Shown piece by piece: positions 17,254-23,743 of a DNA stretch of 24,875 bases (position 1 is its first letter; every line of letters starts with the position of its first letter). The notes beneath the pieces are model-generated. The model did no database searches. It was given only the letters and a program-made list of their open reading frames with translations, and was not told the origin of the DNA. Location of the stretch: assembly GCA_024231975.1 (NCBI GenBank), contig JAAEQB010000015.1:1-24875 (forward strand). The letters run 5' to 3'. The DNA is from Allobosea sp. GTDB lineage: Bacteria > Pseudomonadota > Alphaproteobacteria > Rhizobiales > Beijerinckiaceae. Made by a program: the position numbers and the translations under genes.

Positions 17254-17606
17254 CCTTGCCTCCCGGCTGGGCCGCCCAACTCCACCGCATGGAGCAGGCA
17301 CGGCGCCAGATCCAGCACCAGCTTGATGTGATCGATCGCCAGATCGTTCGCCGCATGACGGCGATCATTCCCAGTCTACGGCCGAAGCATGCGGCCTATC
17401 GGCGGGGGAGGGCTCCTGATCCCCGTGCCTTCCTCGAGCGCTATCACGGACATCTCGCCGCGCTCACCGCCGAGCGACAGCCAGAAATCGATGCCCTGTC
17501 GCGCAAGCTCGCGCGGCAGGACCGGGCGATTTCGGCGCTTCGTGGGCGTTTCGACCTTCCGTCCGAAGGCGCCCCGCCGGCGCCGCGGCGCTCCGGTCCA
17601 ACATGA
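17250..17606 (+). CDS. Small coiled-coil hypothetical protein
   Basis: This 118-residue product starts with a GTG that overlaps the preceding stop (GTGA, 17250-17253), with AGGGGAGG just upstream. The longer ORF start at 17208 would overlap the previous gene by 46 nt and is less likely. It is rich in Arg, Gln and Ala and mostly helical: RMEQARRQIQHQLDVIDRQI and LAALTAERQPEIDALSRKL look like two coiled-coil helices. No family was recognised. Tight coupling to its neighbours suggests it is a partner of the DUF7007-like or downstream protein. Confidence 0.65.
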   Translation: MTLPPGWAAQLHRMEQARRQIQHQLDVIDRQIVRRMTAIIPSLRPKHAAYRRGRAPDPRAFLERYHGHLAALTAERQPEIDALSRKLARQDRAISALRGRFDLPSEGAPPAPRRSGPT

Positions 17607-17618
17607 AAGGAGACGGCG

Positions 17619-17726
17619 ATGCCAGTTTATACCCCGGATGGACGTGGCTGGTTTTTGATTGATGCGCCACGGATATCTGCGCCAACGGCACAAGAGCTGA
17701 AAACGACTGACAGGATAGTCGGATGA
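17619..17726 (+). CDS. Small ORF, 35 residues
   Basis: The product reads MPVYTPDGRGWFLIDAPRIS, then APTAQELKTTDRIVG. Two signals support expression: AAAGGAG at 17606-17612, 6 nt upstream of the ATG, is the best Shine-Dalgarno sequence in this stretch, and the stop overlaps the next start (ATGA at 17723-17726). Codon use is less GC-rich than the flanking genes. It might be a true small protein or a leader peptide that couples translation of the 17723 gene. No homologue is known to me. Confidence 0.55.
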   Translation: MPVYTPDGRGWFLIDAPRISAPTAQELKTTDRIVG

Positions 17727-18814
17727 CAGAGAATGCCGAGAACGCGTCGACGAGGCTGCCTGATCATCGCTCGGTCGACGCGGTCCTGGCGCAATTGCCG
17801 GATGGCGCCGACGAGCCGAAGCTGGCATCGGCATTGAGCGAGGCATTCCCGGGCTTCGCCTTCTCCGCGGTCAAGTACGACGATGAATATTGGCGCGTCG
17901 AACGCTCGGTGCTCGCGGCCGACGGGACGCGGATCGCGGAATATCGACCCTGGATGGAAGCCGAGCTGGCGAAGGACAAGGGCGATGTCTGCGCGGTTTG
18001 GAAGCGCCTGCGAGAGAGCGACCTGCAGATTTCGGAGTGGCACGGCAACAGCGCCTATGCTTTTGTGCCGACAGCGCCGGGCGCGGCCGACTATCTGCAG
18101 ATTTCGCTCGGCCGCGAGGTCGAATGGCGCGCTGGTCCGATCGTCGATGCGACCTACCAGCCCTGGAGCGTGGACGAACTGCTCGATCCGTCATGGATCA
18201 AGCATGGCGATCTCTCGGACGAGAAGGTGCTTACGGGTCCTCTCTATCGTCTGACCAACCGTGCCGGCGGCAGCGTCGTGCATCTTCGCAGTTTCCTCGG
18301 GCGCTGCGCGCGGCTCGAGCGTGCGAAGCGCGAGGCGAGCCGACCGGACATGGAGCAGCGCGTCTGGGTCGACGCCGACGGCGCGCAGACGCCGTTCCTG
18401 CAGGCTCAGCCCGATTGGTTCGAATTCGCGCCGCGCGAGGTTCGCTTCTTCCAGGATTGGGAGGACTCGAGCGCCCGAACTGCGCGCGTCTACGAGCATT
18501 GGGCGCTCGACATCAGTGATTACGAGCATCGCGGTGAACGCGAGATCGGGTTCATCACCCGGCCGCTGCGCCTCCCGGCGGAGAGGCTGGAGGCCGGCGA
18601 CGCCTCCGTTCACATCCTGATGGATCGCATCGAAGCGATCGATCGTGAGGTCGGCCTGACTTTCGGCTGGTTTTTCCTGATGACGCACGGCAACCGGGTC
18701 GATCCTGATGTCGGTGAGGCGATCGCGCGTGGCTTGCGCGAGGCGCGCGTGCGTCTGCCCGATCAGGATGCGAGAGTTCTGCTGCGTTGGGCTGATCGAA
18801 GCTACGGCTTCTGA
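17723..18814 (+). CDS. Hypothetical protein, 363 residues
   Basis: I recognise no family. The N-terminal ~80 residues are helical and acidic (SVDAVLAQLPDGADEPKLAS). The middle is rich in aromatic residues and short beta segments (YDDEYWRVERSVLAADG, YLQISLGREVEWRAG, TGPLYRLTNRAGGSVVHL). The C-terminus is a helical bundle (VHILMDRIEAIDREVGLTFG, then GWFFLMTHGNRV). No signal peptide or membrane segment is evident. Its start overlaps a 35-codon ORF. It ends the gene run that began at 15899; a CCGCC-GTT-GGCGG hairpin (18816-18828) lies right after the stop. Confidence 0.75.
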   Translation: MTENAENASTRLPDHRSVDAVLAQLPDGADEPKLASALSEAFPGFAFSAVKYDDEYWRVERSVLAADGTRIAEYRPWMEAELAKDKGDVCAVWKRLRESDLQISEWHGNSAYAFVPTAPGAADYLQISLGREVEWRAGPIVDATYQPWSVDELLDPSWIKHGDLSDEKVLTGPLYRLTNRAGGSVVHLRSFLGRCARLERAKREASRPDMEQRVWVDADGAQTPFLQAQPDWFEFAPREVRFFQDWEDSSARTARVYEHWALDISDYEHRGEREIGFITRPLRLPAERLEAGDASVHILMDRIEAIDREVGLTFGWFFLMTHGNRVDPDVGEAIARGLREARVRLPDQDARVLLRWADRSYGF

Positions 18815-19479
18815 TCCGCCGTTGGCGGCTGTCGCCGACCAGCGCCGTTCCCGCGATCACGGACTGCCGTGGTCCTGTATTGGGCTGGAGGGCGGTGCGA
18901 GGCGGGAGGCCCGCATCGCGGGCCGATAGGCATCGAGGTCTTCGCTGATTGCCGATCCGCGCCTCCCGTTTCGCGCGCCATCCTGATCGGCCGGGGGCGG
19001 AGTCCCGGCACGCCCGTCATCGCTTCGCGGTCCCTATCGATCGGATGAGCCCGAGCATCCAGATGCGAGCCTGTTGCGCAGGCGGGCAACGCGGCCTCCT
19101 CTTGCTGCGCCGGTATCTGCGGTGGCGGCAACTCAGCCGGGAGAAGCGGCGTGCCATGTCACTTCCTCCGGCTGCATCCCGGCTTGAGCTGCGCTTACCG
19201 GCATCCCCTCGGGTTTGTTGCGGTCTGAACCGGCGGCCGTGCGGTTCAAGGTCGCGTGCCGCGCCGCGTGGCGGCCGGCCTCCGCCGATCTCGCAAGCCG
19301 GGTCTGCGTCCTTCGCGAGGGCTGAAAGCCCTGCTCGTCCGCACCCCCGGCCGGCTCGCCTGGCAAAGGCCGGACCCGTGAACCGCCCGGCTTGCGCCGG
19401 TTCCTTTCGACCGCACCCGAGGGGATGCCGGCAAGCGCCGGCGAGGCTCCCGAGGCGCAACCGAAGAAAGGATGACGAC
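18815..19479. other. Long non-coding region with strong palindromes
   Basis: About 665 nt has no supported gene. The ORF opened at 18949 that runs into the next gene is low-complexity Arg/Pro sequence and lacks start signals. Hairpins include CCGCC-GTT-GGCGG (18816-18828), GGCCCGC-ATC-GCGGGCC (18908-18924) and the large foldback 19192-19437. It may hold a promoter, a structured RNA or a transfer-related site. Confidence 0.5.
19192..19437 (+). promoter_or_regulatory. Large foldback leader upstream of the 19480 gene
   Basis: The 23 nt at 19192-19214 are the reverse complement of 19415-19437 except for one base. Continuing inward, GCGGTC (19220-19225) pairs with GACCGC (19409-19414), AACCGGCG (19228-19235) with CGCCGGTT (19395-19402), and GCGGTTC (19241-19247) with GAACCGC (19380-19386). 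At the apex lies TTCGCG (19312-19317), the hairpin AGGGCT-GAA-AGCCCT (19318-19332) and GCTCGTCCG. It ends 29 nt before the ribosome-binding site (AAAGGA). Confidence 0.65.
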
Positions 19480-20067
19480 ATGGCCAAGACCGCTCAATCT
19501 CCCCGTCAGACCGCTCGCGTCGTGCAACTGCGCAAGGGCACCACCATCGAGATGGTCCGCCTGGCATGCCCGGATGCGATCCAGGCCACGCGCATCTCGG
19601 AGAGTTTCGGGCTCGCCGTGCTCGACAGCGACGGCATCCGTGACCTGCACGAACGCCTGATCGTCGAAACCGCCGACAGCCTCGGCGAGGGTCTCGCGGA
19701 GCGGGCGATGCAGATCCACCTTCAGCGCATCGTCGGCGCCTATGTCGGCTCGGCCCATGGCGCCGGCCAGTTCTACACCCGCGCGGTCACCGAGGCGCGC
19801 GACGCTACCGCCAAATCGGCCTGCGAAGATCGTGACGAGGATCTCGACGGTCCGGTCGGCTTCGACGGCAAGGCCCAGCGCCGCCGCGAGTTCGCCGCCG
19901 ATATGGGGCTTCAGGCCCACGCGCTCCTCATGGCGGCCGAGGGCGCCGTGCGAGCCTACGAACAGGTCGTCGGCGAGAGCTGGAAGCCCTTCGAGCGCCC
20001 GGTGGAGAACATCGGCGCCTCCGTCGATCGCAAGGCGGCCGAACTCCAGATGGCGGCTTTCGGCTAG
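19480..20067 (+). CDS. Conserved hypothetical protein (mobile-element associated)
   Basis: This 195-residue protein starts at ATG 19480 with AAAGGA about 8 nt upstream; the much longer ORF back to 18949 is rejected. It begins MAKTAQSPRQTARVVQLRKG, followed by TTIEMVRLACPDAIQATRIS. The rest is helical, with a DxDEDLDGPVGF acidic stretch and a basic KAQRRREFAADMGLQAHALL helix, then AELQMAAFG at the end. I recall related proteins of unknown function on rhizobial elements; no domain is assigned. A very large foldback leader precedes it. Confidence 0.72.
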   Translation: MAKTAQSPRQTARVVQLRKGTTIEMVRLACPDAIQATRISESFGLAVLDSDGIRDLHERLIVETADSLGEGLAERAMQIHLQRIVGAYVGSAHGAGQFYTRAVTEARDATAKSACEDRDEDLDGPVGFDGKAQRRREFAADMGLQAHALLMAAEGAVRAYEQVVGESWKPFERPVENIGASVDRKAAELQMAAFG

Positions 20068-20076
20068 ACCGCACAG

Positions 20077-20096
20077 GGCGGGGCTCTGGCCCCGCC
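20077..20096 (+). terminator. GC hairpin after the 19480 gene
   Basis: GGCGGGGC (20077-20084), loop TCTG, and GCCCCGCC (20089-20096) form a perfect 8-bp stem 9 nt after the stop codon. No T-tract follows, so termination would be weak or Rho-assisted. It lies just before the vapBC promoter. Confidence 0.45.
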
Positions 20097-20109
20097 ATGT
20101 CGCCTCCTC

Positions 20110-20159
20110 TTGCGGATGTAGATCGCACTATCTACATTCAGTTCGGATATTATCTACAT
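20110..20159 (+). promoter_or_regulatory. vapBC promoter and operator
   Basis: ATGTAGAT (20116-20123) and ATCTACAT (20130-20137) form a perfect 8-bp inverted repeat with a 6-nt spacer, and a third ATCTACAT lies at 20152-20159. A possible sigma-70-type promoter, TTGCGG (20110-20115) and TACATT (20133-20138) with 17-bp spacing, overlaps the repeat. This is the layout expected for autoregulation by the VapB/VapC complex. It is AT-rich against a GC-rich background. Confidence 0.65.
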
Positions 20160-20169
20160 CGAGGCTATC

Positions 20170-20415
20170 ATGCCGATCAATGTCAACAATCCGGAGGCCG
20201 ACGCGCTGACGCGCAAATTCGCCAGCATGGCAGGCGTCAGCCTCACCGATGCCATCGTCATCGCCATGAAGGAGGCGATCGAGCGGCGGCGCAATGTCGA
20301 GACGCCGCAGCAGACCGCGGCTCGGCTGCGGGAGAAACATGGCATCGACCTCAACGACAAGGCAAGAGAGCCGCTGCCGCGAGAGGCCTTCGACGATCTC
20401 TGGGATGAAACGTGA
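20170..20415 (+). CDS. vapB: VapB-family antitoxin (Rv0623/PSK type)
   Basis: This 81-residue protein has the layout of Rv0623-type VapB antitoxins. An N-terminal DNA-binding segment (MPINVNNPEADALTRKFASM, then AGVSLTDAIVIAMKEAIE) is followed by a C-terminal toxin-binding tail (TPQQTAARLREKHGI, then DDLWDE). It would neutralise the adjacent VapC and repress the operon through the ATCTACAT repeats upstream. The stop TGA shares its last base with the vapC ATG (TGATG, 20413-20417). Together with the separate promoter this makes a self-contained stability cassette. Confidence 0.85.
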   Translation: MPINVNNPEADALTRKFASMAGVSLTDAIVIAMKEAIERRRNVETPQQTAARLREKHGIDLNDKAREPLPREAFDDLWDET

Positions 20416-20819
20416 TGTTCGTCGACGCCTGCGCCATCATCGCCGTTCTGTCGGATGAGCCGGAGGCCGAGCGCGTCTCCCGCGCGCTCGTCGGCGCGAA
20501 GAAGCGCATCACCTCGCCGGTCGCCGTGCTCGAGGCGGTCCTGGGTCTGGCGCGCCCGGACAAATTCAACTTGTCGGTCGAAGCGGTCGAGCCGCTGGTC
20601 CTGGAGTTCCTTGACGAGCGCGGCATCGATATCCGCGATCTGCCGCCGGCGAAGCGCGCCACGACGCTCTCTCTTTCGGCAGCTCATCGCTATCGCTCCG
20701 GGCGCCGCGGCCTCAACCTCGGCGACTGCCTGCATTATGCCTGTGCGAAATACTATCGCGTCCCGATCCTCGCGACCGCCGGCGAATTTCGCGAGACCGA
20801 CCTTGAGACTGTGCCGTAG
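20415..20819 (+). CDS. vapC: VapC-family PIN-domain toxin
   Basis: This 134-residue PIN-domain ribonuclease starts MFVDACAIIAVLSDEPEAE. The first conserved acid is D4, the second the E in SPVAVLEAVLG, the third the D in NLGDCLHYACA, and the C-terminal site reads ATAGEFRETDL. All core acidic positions seem present, so it is probably active. VapC toxins usually cleave tRNA or rRNA; the target here is unknown. I chose ATG 20415 over GTG 20412 because MFVDA is the family start and it overlaps the vapB stop. Confidence 0.87.
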   Translation: MFVDACAIIAVLSDEPEAERVSRALVGAKKRITSPVAVLEAVLGLARPDKFNLSVEAVEPLVLEFLDERGIDIRDLPPAKRATTLSLSAAHRYRSGRRGLNLGDCLHYACAKYYRVPILATAGEFRETDLETVP

Positions 20820-21125
20820 TCCGACTCAATCGGATGAGCCGCGGGCGGCCAGCCGGTCGGAACCCGGTGTCGCGACGGCGGAGCGGTTCACGCTCGCATT
20901 CGAGGCTGTGGTCGTAGTCGTTCGTCCTCGCCGGCGTGGCGCGTCGCTGAACCCTCGCTCCGTAATCTCGCGCATGCGGCTGCCCTCCATGCCGCGTCCG
21001 TTCAGGTCGTCTCGGCTGTCCTGGCCATCGCCCCGGCGAGATTGCTCGCCCTGACATCCCCGTGGCCGTCGCGCCGACCATAGCGACGAAAATCAGCGGG
21101 AAGAGCAGGGAAAGCGCTTCCCGCG

Positions 21126-21288
21126 CCCCGTCCCGGCTGCGGTCCTGCCGGGTCAGGCAGGCCGCGCAACGGCTGCGCCGTCCTCCACATGCGTTCCGGC
21201 CCTTCGCGATCCCATTGGCTTTGCCATGGGTTCGGCTCGGGTGCGGGCCTCCCCTGATGCCCCGGCCTTGCGGACCGCCGTGACGGGG
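21126..21288 (+). promoter_or_regulatory. Foldback leader upstream of ArdC-like gene
   Basis: CCCCGTC (21126-21132) pairs with GACGGGG (21282-21288), CGGTCC (21140-21145) with GGACCG (21272-21277), TCAGG (21153-21157) with CCTGA (21253-21257) and AGGCC (21159-21163) with GGCCT (21246-21250). At the centre TTCGCG (21203-21208) precedes a hairpin of CCCATTGGC, loop TTT and GCCATGGG (21211-21230, one bulge). The overall plan matches the leader at 19192-19437. Confidence 0.55.
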
Positions 21289-21302
21289 TCGCGAGCGGCG
21301 CG

Positions 21303-21319
21303 ACCTCCAAATCGGAGGT
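21303..21319 (+). promoter_or_regulatory. Hairpin sequestering the Shine-Dalgarno site of the ArdC-like gene
   Basis: ACCTCC (21303-21308), loop AAATC, and GGAGGT (21314-21319) form a perfect 6-bp stem. GGAGG is the likely ribosome-binding site for the ATG at 21328, so this arm would hide it. A second, weaker AGGA lies at 21322-21325. Confidence 0.5.
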
Positions 21320-21327
21320 TCAGGACC

Positions 21328-22254
21328 ATGAAAAGGAAGAATGTAGGCGAACGGGCGGACATCTATACCCGCATCACGGAGAAGATCGTCGCCGATCTGG
21401 AAAAGGGGGTGCGGCCCTGGATGCAGCCCTGGCGAGCCGGGAATGCCATCGGCCGGGTGACGCGCCCGCTACGGCACAATGGCTTGCCGTACGGCGGCAT
21501 GAACGTGCTGTTGCTCTGGTCAGAGGCGATGGCCCGCGGCTTCGCCTCGCCCACCTGGATGACATTCAAGCAGGCGCTTGAGCTCGGCGGGGCCGTCCGC
21601 AAGGACGAAACCGGGACCACCGTCGTCTTCGCCAGCCGGTTCACCAAGACTGAACTCGGCGCCTCCGGCGAGGAATTCGATCGCGAGATCCCGTTTCTGA
21701 AGGCTTACACCGTCTTCAATGTCGCCCAGATCGACAGGCTGCCCGAGCAATACTACGGCGAGGCCGAGGCGGTCCGGGGCCCCGTCGAGAGAATTGAACA
21801 CGCCGATCGCTTCTTCGCCCACACCGGCGCGGTGATCCGCCACGGCGGCGACAGGGCCTTCTTCTCGCCCGCCGGCGATTTCATCCAGATGCCGCCTTTT
21901 GCGACATTCCGCGACGCGGAGTCCTATGTCGCGACCCTCAGCCACGAGGCGACGCACTGGACAGCGGCGCCCCATCGTCTGAATCGCGATCTGTCCCGCT
22001 ACGCCAAGGACAAGAGCGAGCGCGCCCGCGAAGAACTGATCGCCGAGCTCGGAAGCTGCTTCCTCTGTGCGGATCTCGGCATCGTGCCTGAATTGGAACC
22101 ACGGCCGGATCACGCCCCCTATCTCGATTCCTGGTTGCGCATCCTCGCCGATGACAAGCGCGCCATCTTCCAGGCCGCGGCGCATGCGCAGCGGGCTGTC
22201 GCCTTTCTGCACGACCTTCAGCCGACGGACTCCGAAGGGCGGGAGGCCGCATGA
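21328..22254 (+). CDS. ArdC-like antirestriction protein with zincin motif
   Basis: This 308-residue protein has an N-terminal ssDNA-binding ArdC-N domain (DIYTRITEKIVADLEKGVRP, then WMQPW, and GLPYGGMNVLLLW) and a C-terminal metallopeptidase domain. The zinc motif is H206-E-A-T-H210 with a likely third ligand in EELIAELGS (E240). It also has the FFSPAGDFIQMPPF segment of the family. ArdC of plasmid pSa and relatives protects incoming plasmid ssDNA from restriction. The start at 21328 follows GGAGG; the frame extension back to 21226 is rejected. Its stop overlaps the next start (ATGA), so it heads a three-gene coupled operon. Confidence 0.87.
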   Translation: MKRKNVGERADIYTRITEKIVADLEKGVRPWMQPWRAGNAIGRVTRPLRHNGLPYGGMNVLLLWSEAMARGFASPTWMTFKQALELGGAVRKDETGTTVVFASRFTKTELGASGEEFDREIPFLKAYTVFNVAQIDRLPEQYYGEAEAVRGPVERIEHADRFFAHTGAVIRHGGDRAFFSPAGDFIQMPPFATFRDAESYVATLSHEATHWTAAPHRLNRDLSRYAKDKSERAREELIAELGSCFLCADLGIVPELEPRPDHAPYLDSWLRILADDKRAIFQAAAHAQRAVAFLHDLQPTDSEGREAA

Positions 22255-22802
22255 TGGCTCTCCATCCTTCCTCCCGTCTGCTGGTCCTCGCCTGCTCGGC
22301 GACCAAGCGCGATGGACAGTCCTATATGCCGGCGATCCAACGTTACGACGGGCCGCTGTGGCAGACCCTGCGCGCTGTCGATCCCTATGGTGAGAAGGCG
22401 AAGGTCGCCTTCCTCTCCGCACATCTCGGCTTCTGCGCCGCCAGCTCCCCGATCGAGAGCTACAATGCGCTGATGAGTGATCAGATGGCCGCCGCCATGA
22501 AGGCCGGCGATCTCGGGACACGCTGGCCGAGGCCGGACAACCAGCAGAGGGGCATGCCTTCCGGCGAACATCCGGGCGTCCATATCGCTTCGCTGACCTC
22601 GCACAAGCGCTGCCCGTTCTCCGACGTCGCTCTCGCTGGAGGCCATCTCTACCTCGATGTCATGCGCCACCTGGTCGACCTGTTCCGCATCGGTGGCTAC
22701 GTCGTCGGCGATGCTCAGGTCTGCGAGATCAATGGCCCGATCGGGCAAATGCGTCGCGATCTTCGGCTGTGGCTCGATGGAGATGACGGGGAGGGGCATT
22801 GA
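22251..22802 (+). CDS. DUF6884-like protein
   Basis: This 183-residue protein has the LVLACSATKRDG motif (Cys at residue 15), then PAIQRYDGPLWQTLRA, VAFLSAHLGFCAA and PIESYNALMSD. These match the C-x-x-K, PA-x3-Y-x-GPL and LSA-x2-G pattern that I associate with DUF6884 proteins; the assignment is by eye. The second half carries LGTRWPRPDNQQRGMPSGEH, GGHLYLDVMRHLVDLF and INGPIGQMRRDL. No enzymatic role is established. Its position between ArdC-like and PAPS-reductase-like genes, with overlapping start and stop codons on both sides, suggests a joint role in nucleic-acid protection or modification. Confidence 0.65.
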   Translation: MMALHPSSRLLVLACSATKRDGQSYMPAIQRYDGPLWQTLRAVDPYGEKAKVAFLSAHLGFCAASSPIESYNALMSDQMAAAMKAGDLGTRWPRPDNQQRGMPSGEHPGVHIASLTSHKRCPFSDVALAGGHLYLDVMRHLVDLFRIGGYVVGDAQVCEINGPIGQMRRDLRLWLDGDDGEGH

Positions 22803-23743
22803 TGCTGGTCTCCCCGAAGCCGGCCGCGGAGGGCTGTGCGCCCTCCGCCATCCGTCTGCGCGCTCTCAACCTCGGCGCTGGCGTGCAATCCACGACGATG
22901 GCCTTGATGGCAGCCCACGGCGAGATCGAGCCCATGCCCGATTGCGCGATCTTCGCCGACACGGGCTGGGAGCCGAAGGCCGTCTACAAGCACCTCGACT
23001 GGCTGAGGTCTGGCAATGTGCTGCCTTTCCCCGTTCACATCGTCTCCGCCGGGAACATTCGCGAGGAGCTTGTTGGCGCCGGCGAGGGCAAGCGCTGGGC
23101 GTCGATTCCAGCCTTTGCGAAAACCGTCGTGCCGGCGGGCTCGGAATTGCCGGTCTATGACGAGAATGAGGAGGGTGAGATTATCGAGATCGGGTCGCGC
23201 AGCACGTCGCGCGAGACCGTGTCCGTCGGGATGATCCGCAGGCAATGCACGACCGACTTCAAGATCGTGCCTATCCGCAGGAAGGTACGGGAGCTCGCAG
23301 ACCTCGCGCGCAGGCGCTCTCCTCCCTATGCTGTTGTCGAGGCCTGGATCGGGATCTCGATCGACGAAATCATCCGCGCCAAGCCGAGCTTCGAGCCATG
23401 GCAGGTCAAACGCTTTCCCCTGATCGAACGCCGGATGAGCCGGCGCGATTGCCTCGCCTGGCTGCGGCGCCATGGCTATCCCGAGCCACCGAAATCGGCC
23501 TGCATCGGCTGTCCGGACCACGACAATGGCCGTTGGCGCCATATGCGCGACCACGATGTCGAGGCCTGGGCGGATGCCGTGGAGATCGATCGCGTGCTGC
23601 GCACCGGACTGCGCGGTATTCGCGGCGAGGTGTTCCTGCATCGCTCCTGCGTGCCGCTCGATGAGGCGGACCTCTCGACCGCTGCTGACTACGGCCAGCT
23701 CGATCTCTTCGGCAACGAATGTGAGGGCATGTGCGGTGTCTGA
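22802..23743 (+). CDS. PAPS-reductase-like PP-loop protein
   Basis: This 313-residue protein belongs to the adenine-nucleotide alpha-hydrolase (PP-loop) group. Its N-terminal loop is LNLGAGVQSTTMAL (residues 22-35), followed by CAIFADTGWEPKAVYKHLDW, which is typical of phosphoadenosine-phosphosulfate reductase-like proteins. Cysteines at 149 (RRQCTTDF), 234 and 237 (CIGCPDH), 283 and 307/311 could bind metal, perhaps an iron-sulfur cluster. Family members occur in sulfur assimilation, tRNA thiolation and DNA phosphorothioation (DndC). No dnd partners are visible, and this form is common on phages and ICEs. The ATG at 22802 overlaps the previous TGA; a TTG at 22799 could add one residue. Confidence 0.78.
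   Translation: MLVSPKPAAEGCAPSAIRLRALNLGAGVQSTTMALMAAHGEIEPMPDCAIFADTGWEPKAVYKHLDWLRSGNVLPFPVHIVSAGNIREELVGAGEGKRWASIPAFAKTVVPAGSELPVYDENEEGEIIEIGSRSTSRETVSVGMIRRQCTTDFKIVPIRRKVRELADLARRRSPPYAVVEAWIGISIDEIIRAKPSFEPWQVKRFPLIERRMSRRDCLAWLRRHGYPEPPKSACIGCPDHDNGRWRHMRDHDVEAWADAVEIDRVLRTGLRGIRGEVFLHRSCVPLDEADLSTAADYGQLDLFGNECEGMCGV

Larger units (their letters stand above)
20820..21327. other. Non-coding region upstream of the ArdC-like gene
   Basis: About 508 nt shows no supported gene. Minus-strand ORFs here, including one with a hydrophobic stretch near 21080-21110, lack start signals and have Arg/Gly-rich composition. The right half is strongly palindromic (21126-21288) and ends in a hairpin containing the ribosome-binding site (21303-21319). 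Confidence 0.5.

Noticed and set aside
18949..19479. N-terminal extension of the 19480 gene
   Set aside because: The extension is Arg/Pro-rich, covers the large foldback, and a good ribosome-binding site precedes ATG 19480.
20713..21081. Minus-strand ORF near a hydrophobic stretch upstream of the ArdC-like gene
   Set aside because: Mostly Arg/Gly-rich, overlaps vapC, and has no recognisable start signal or family match.
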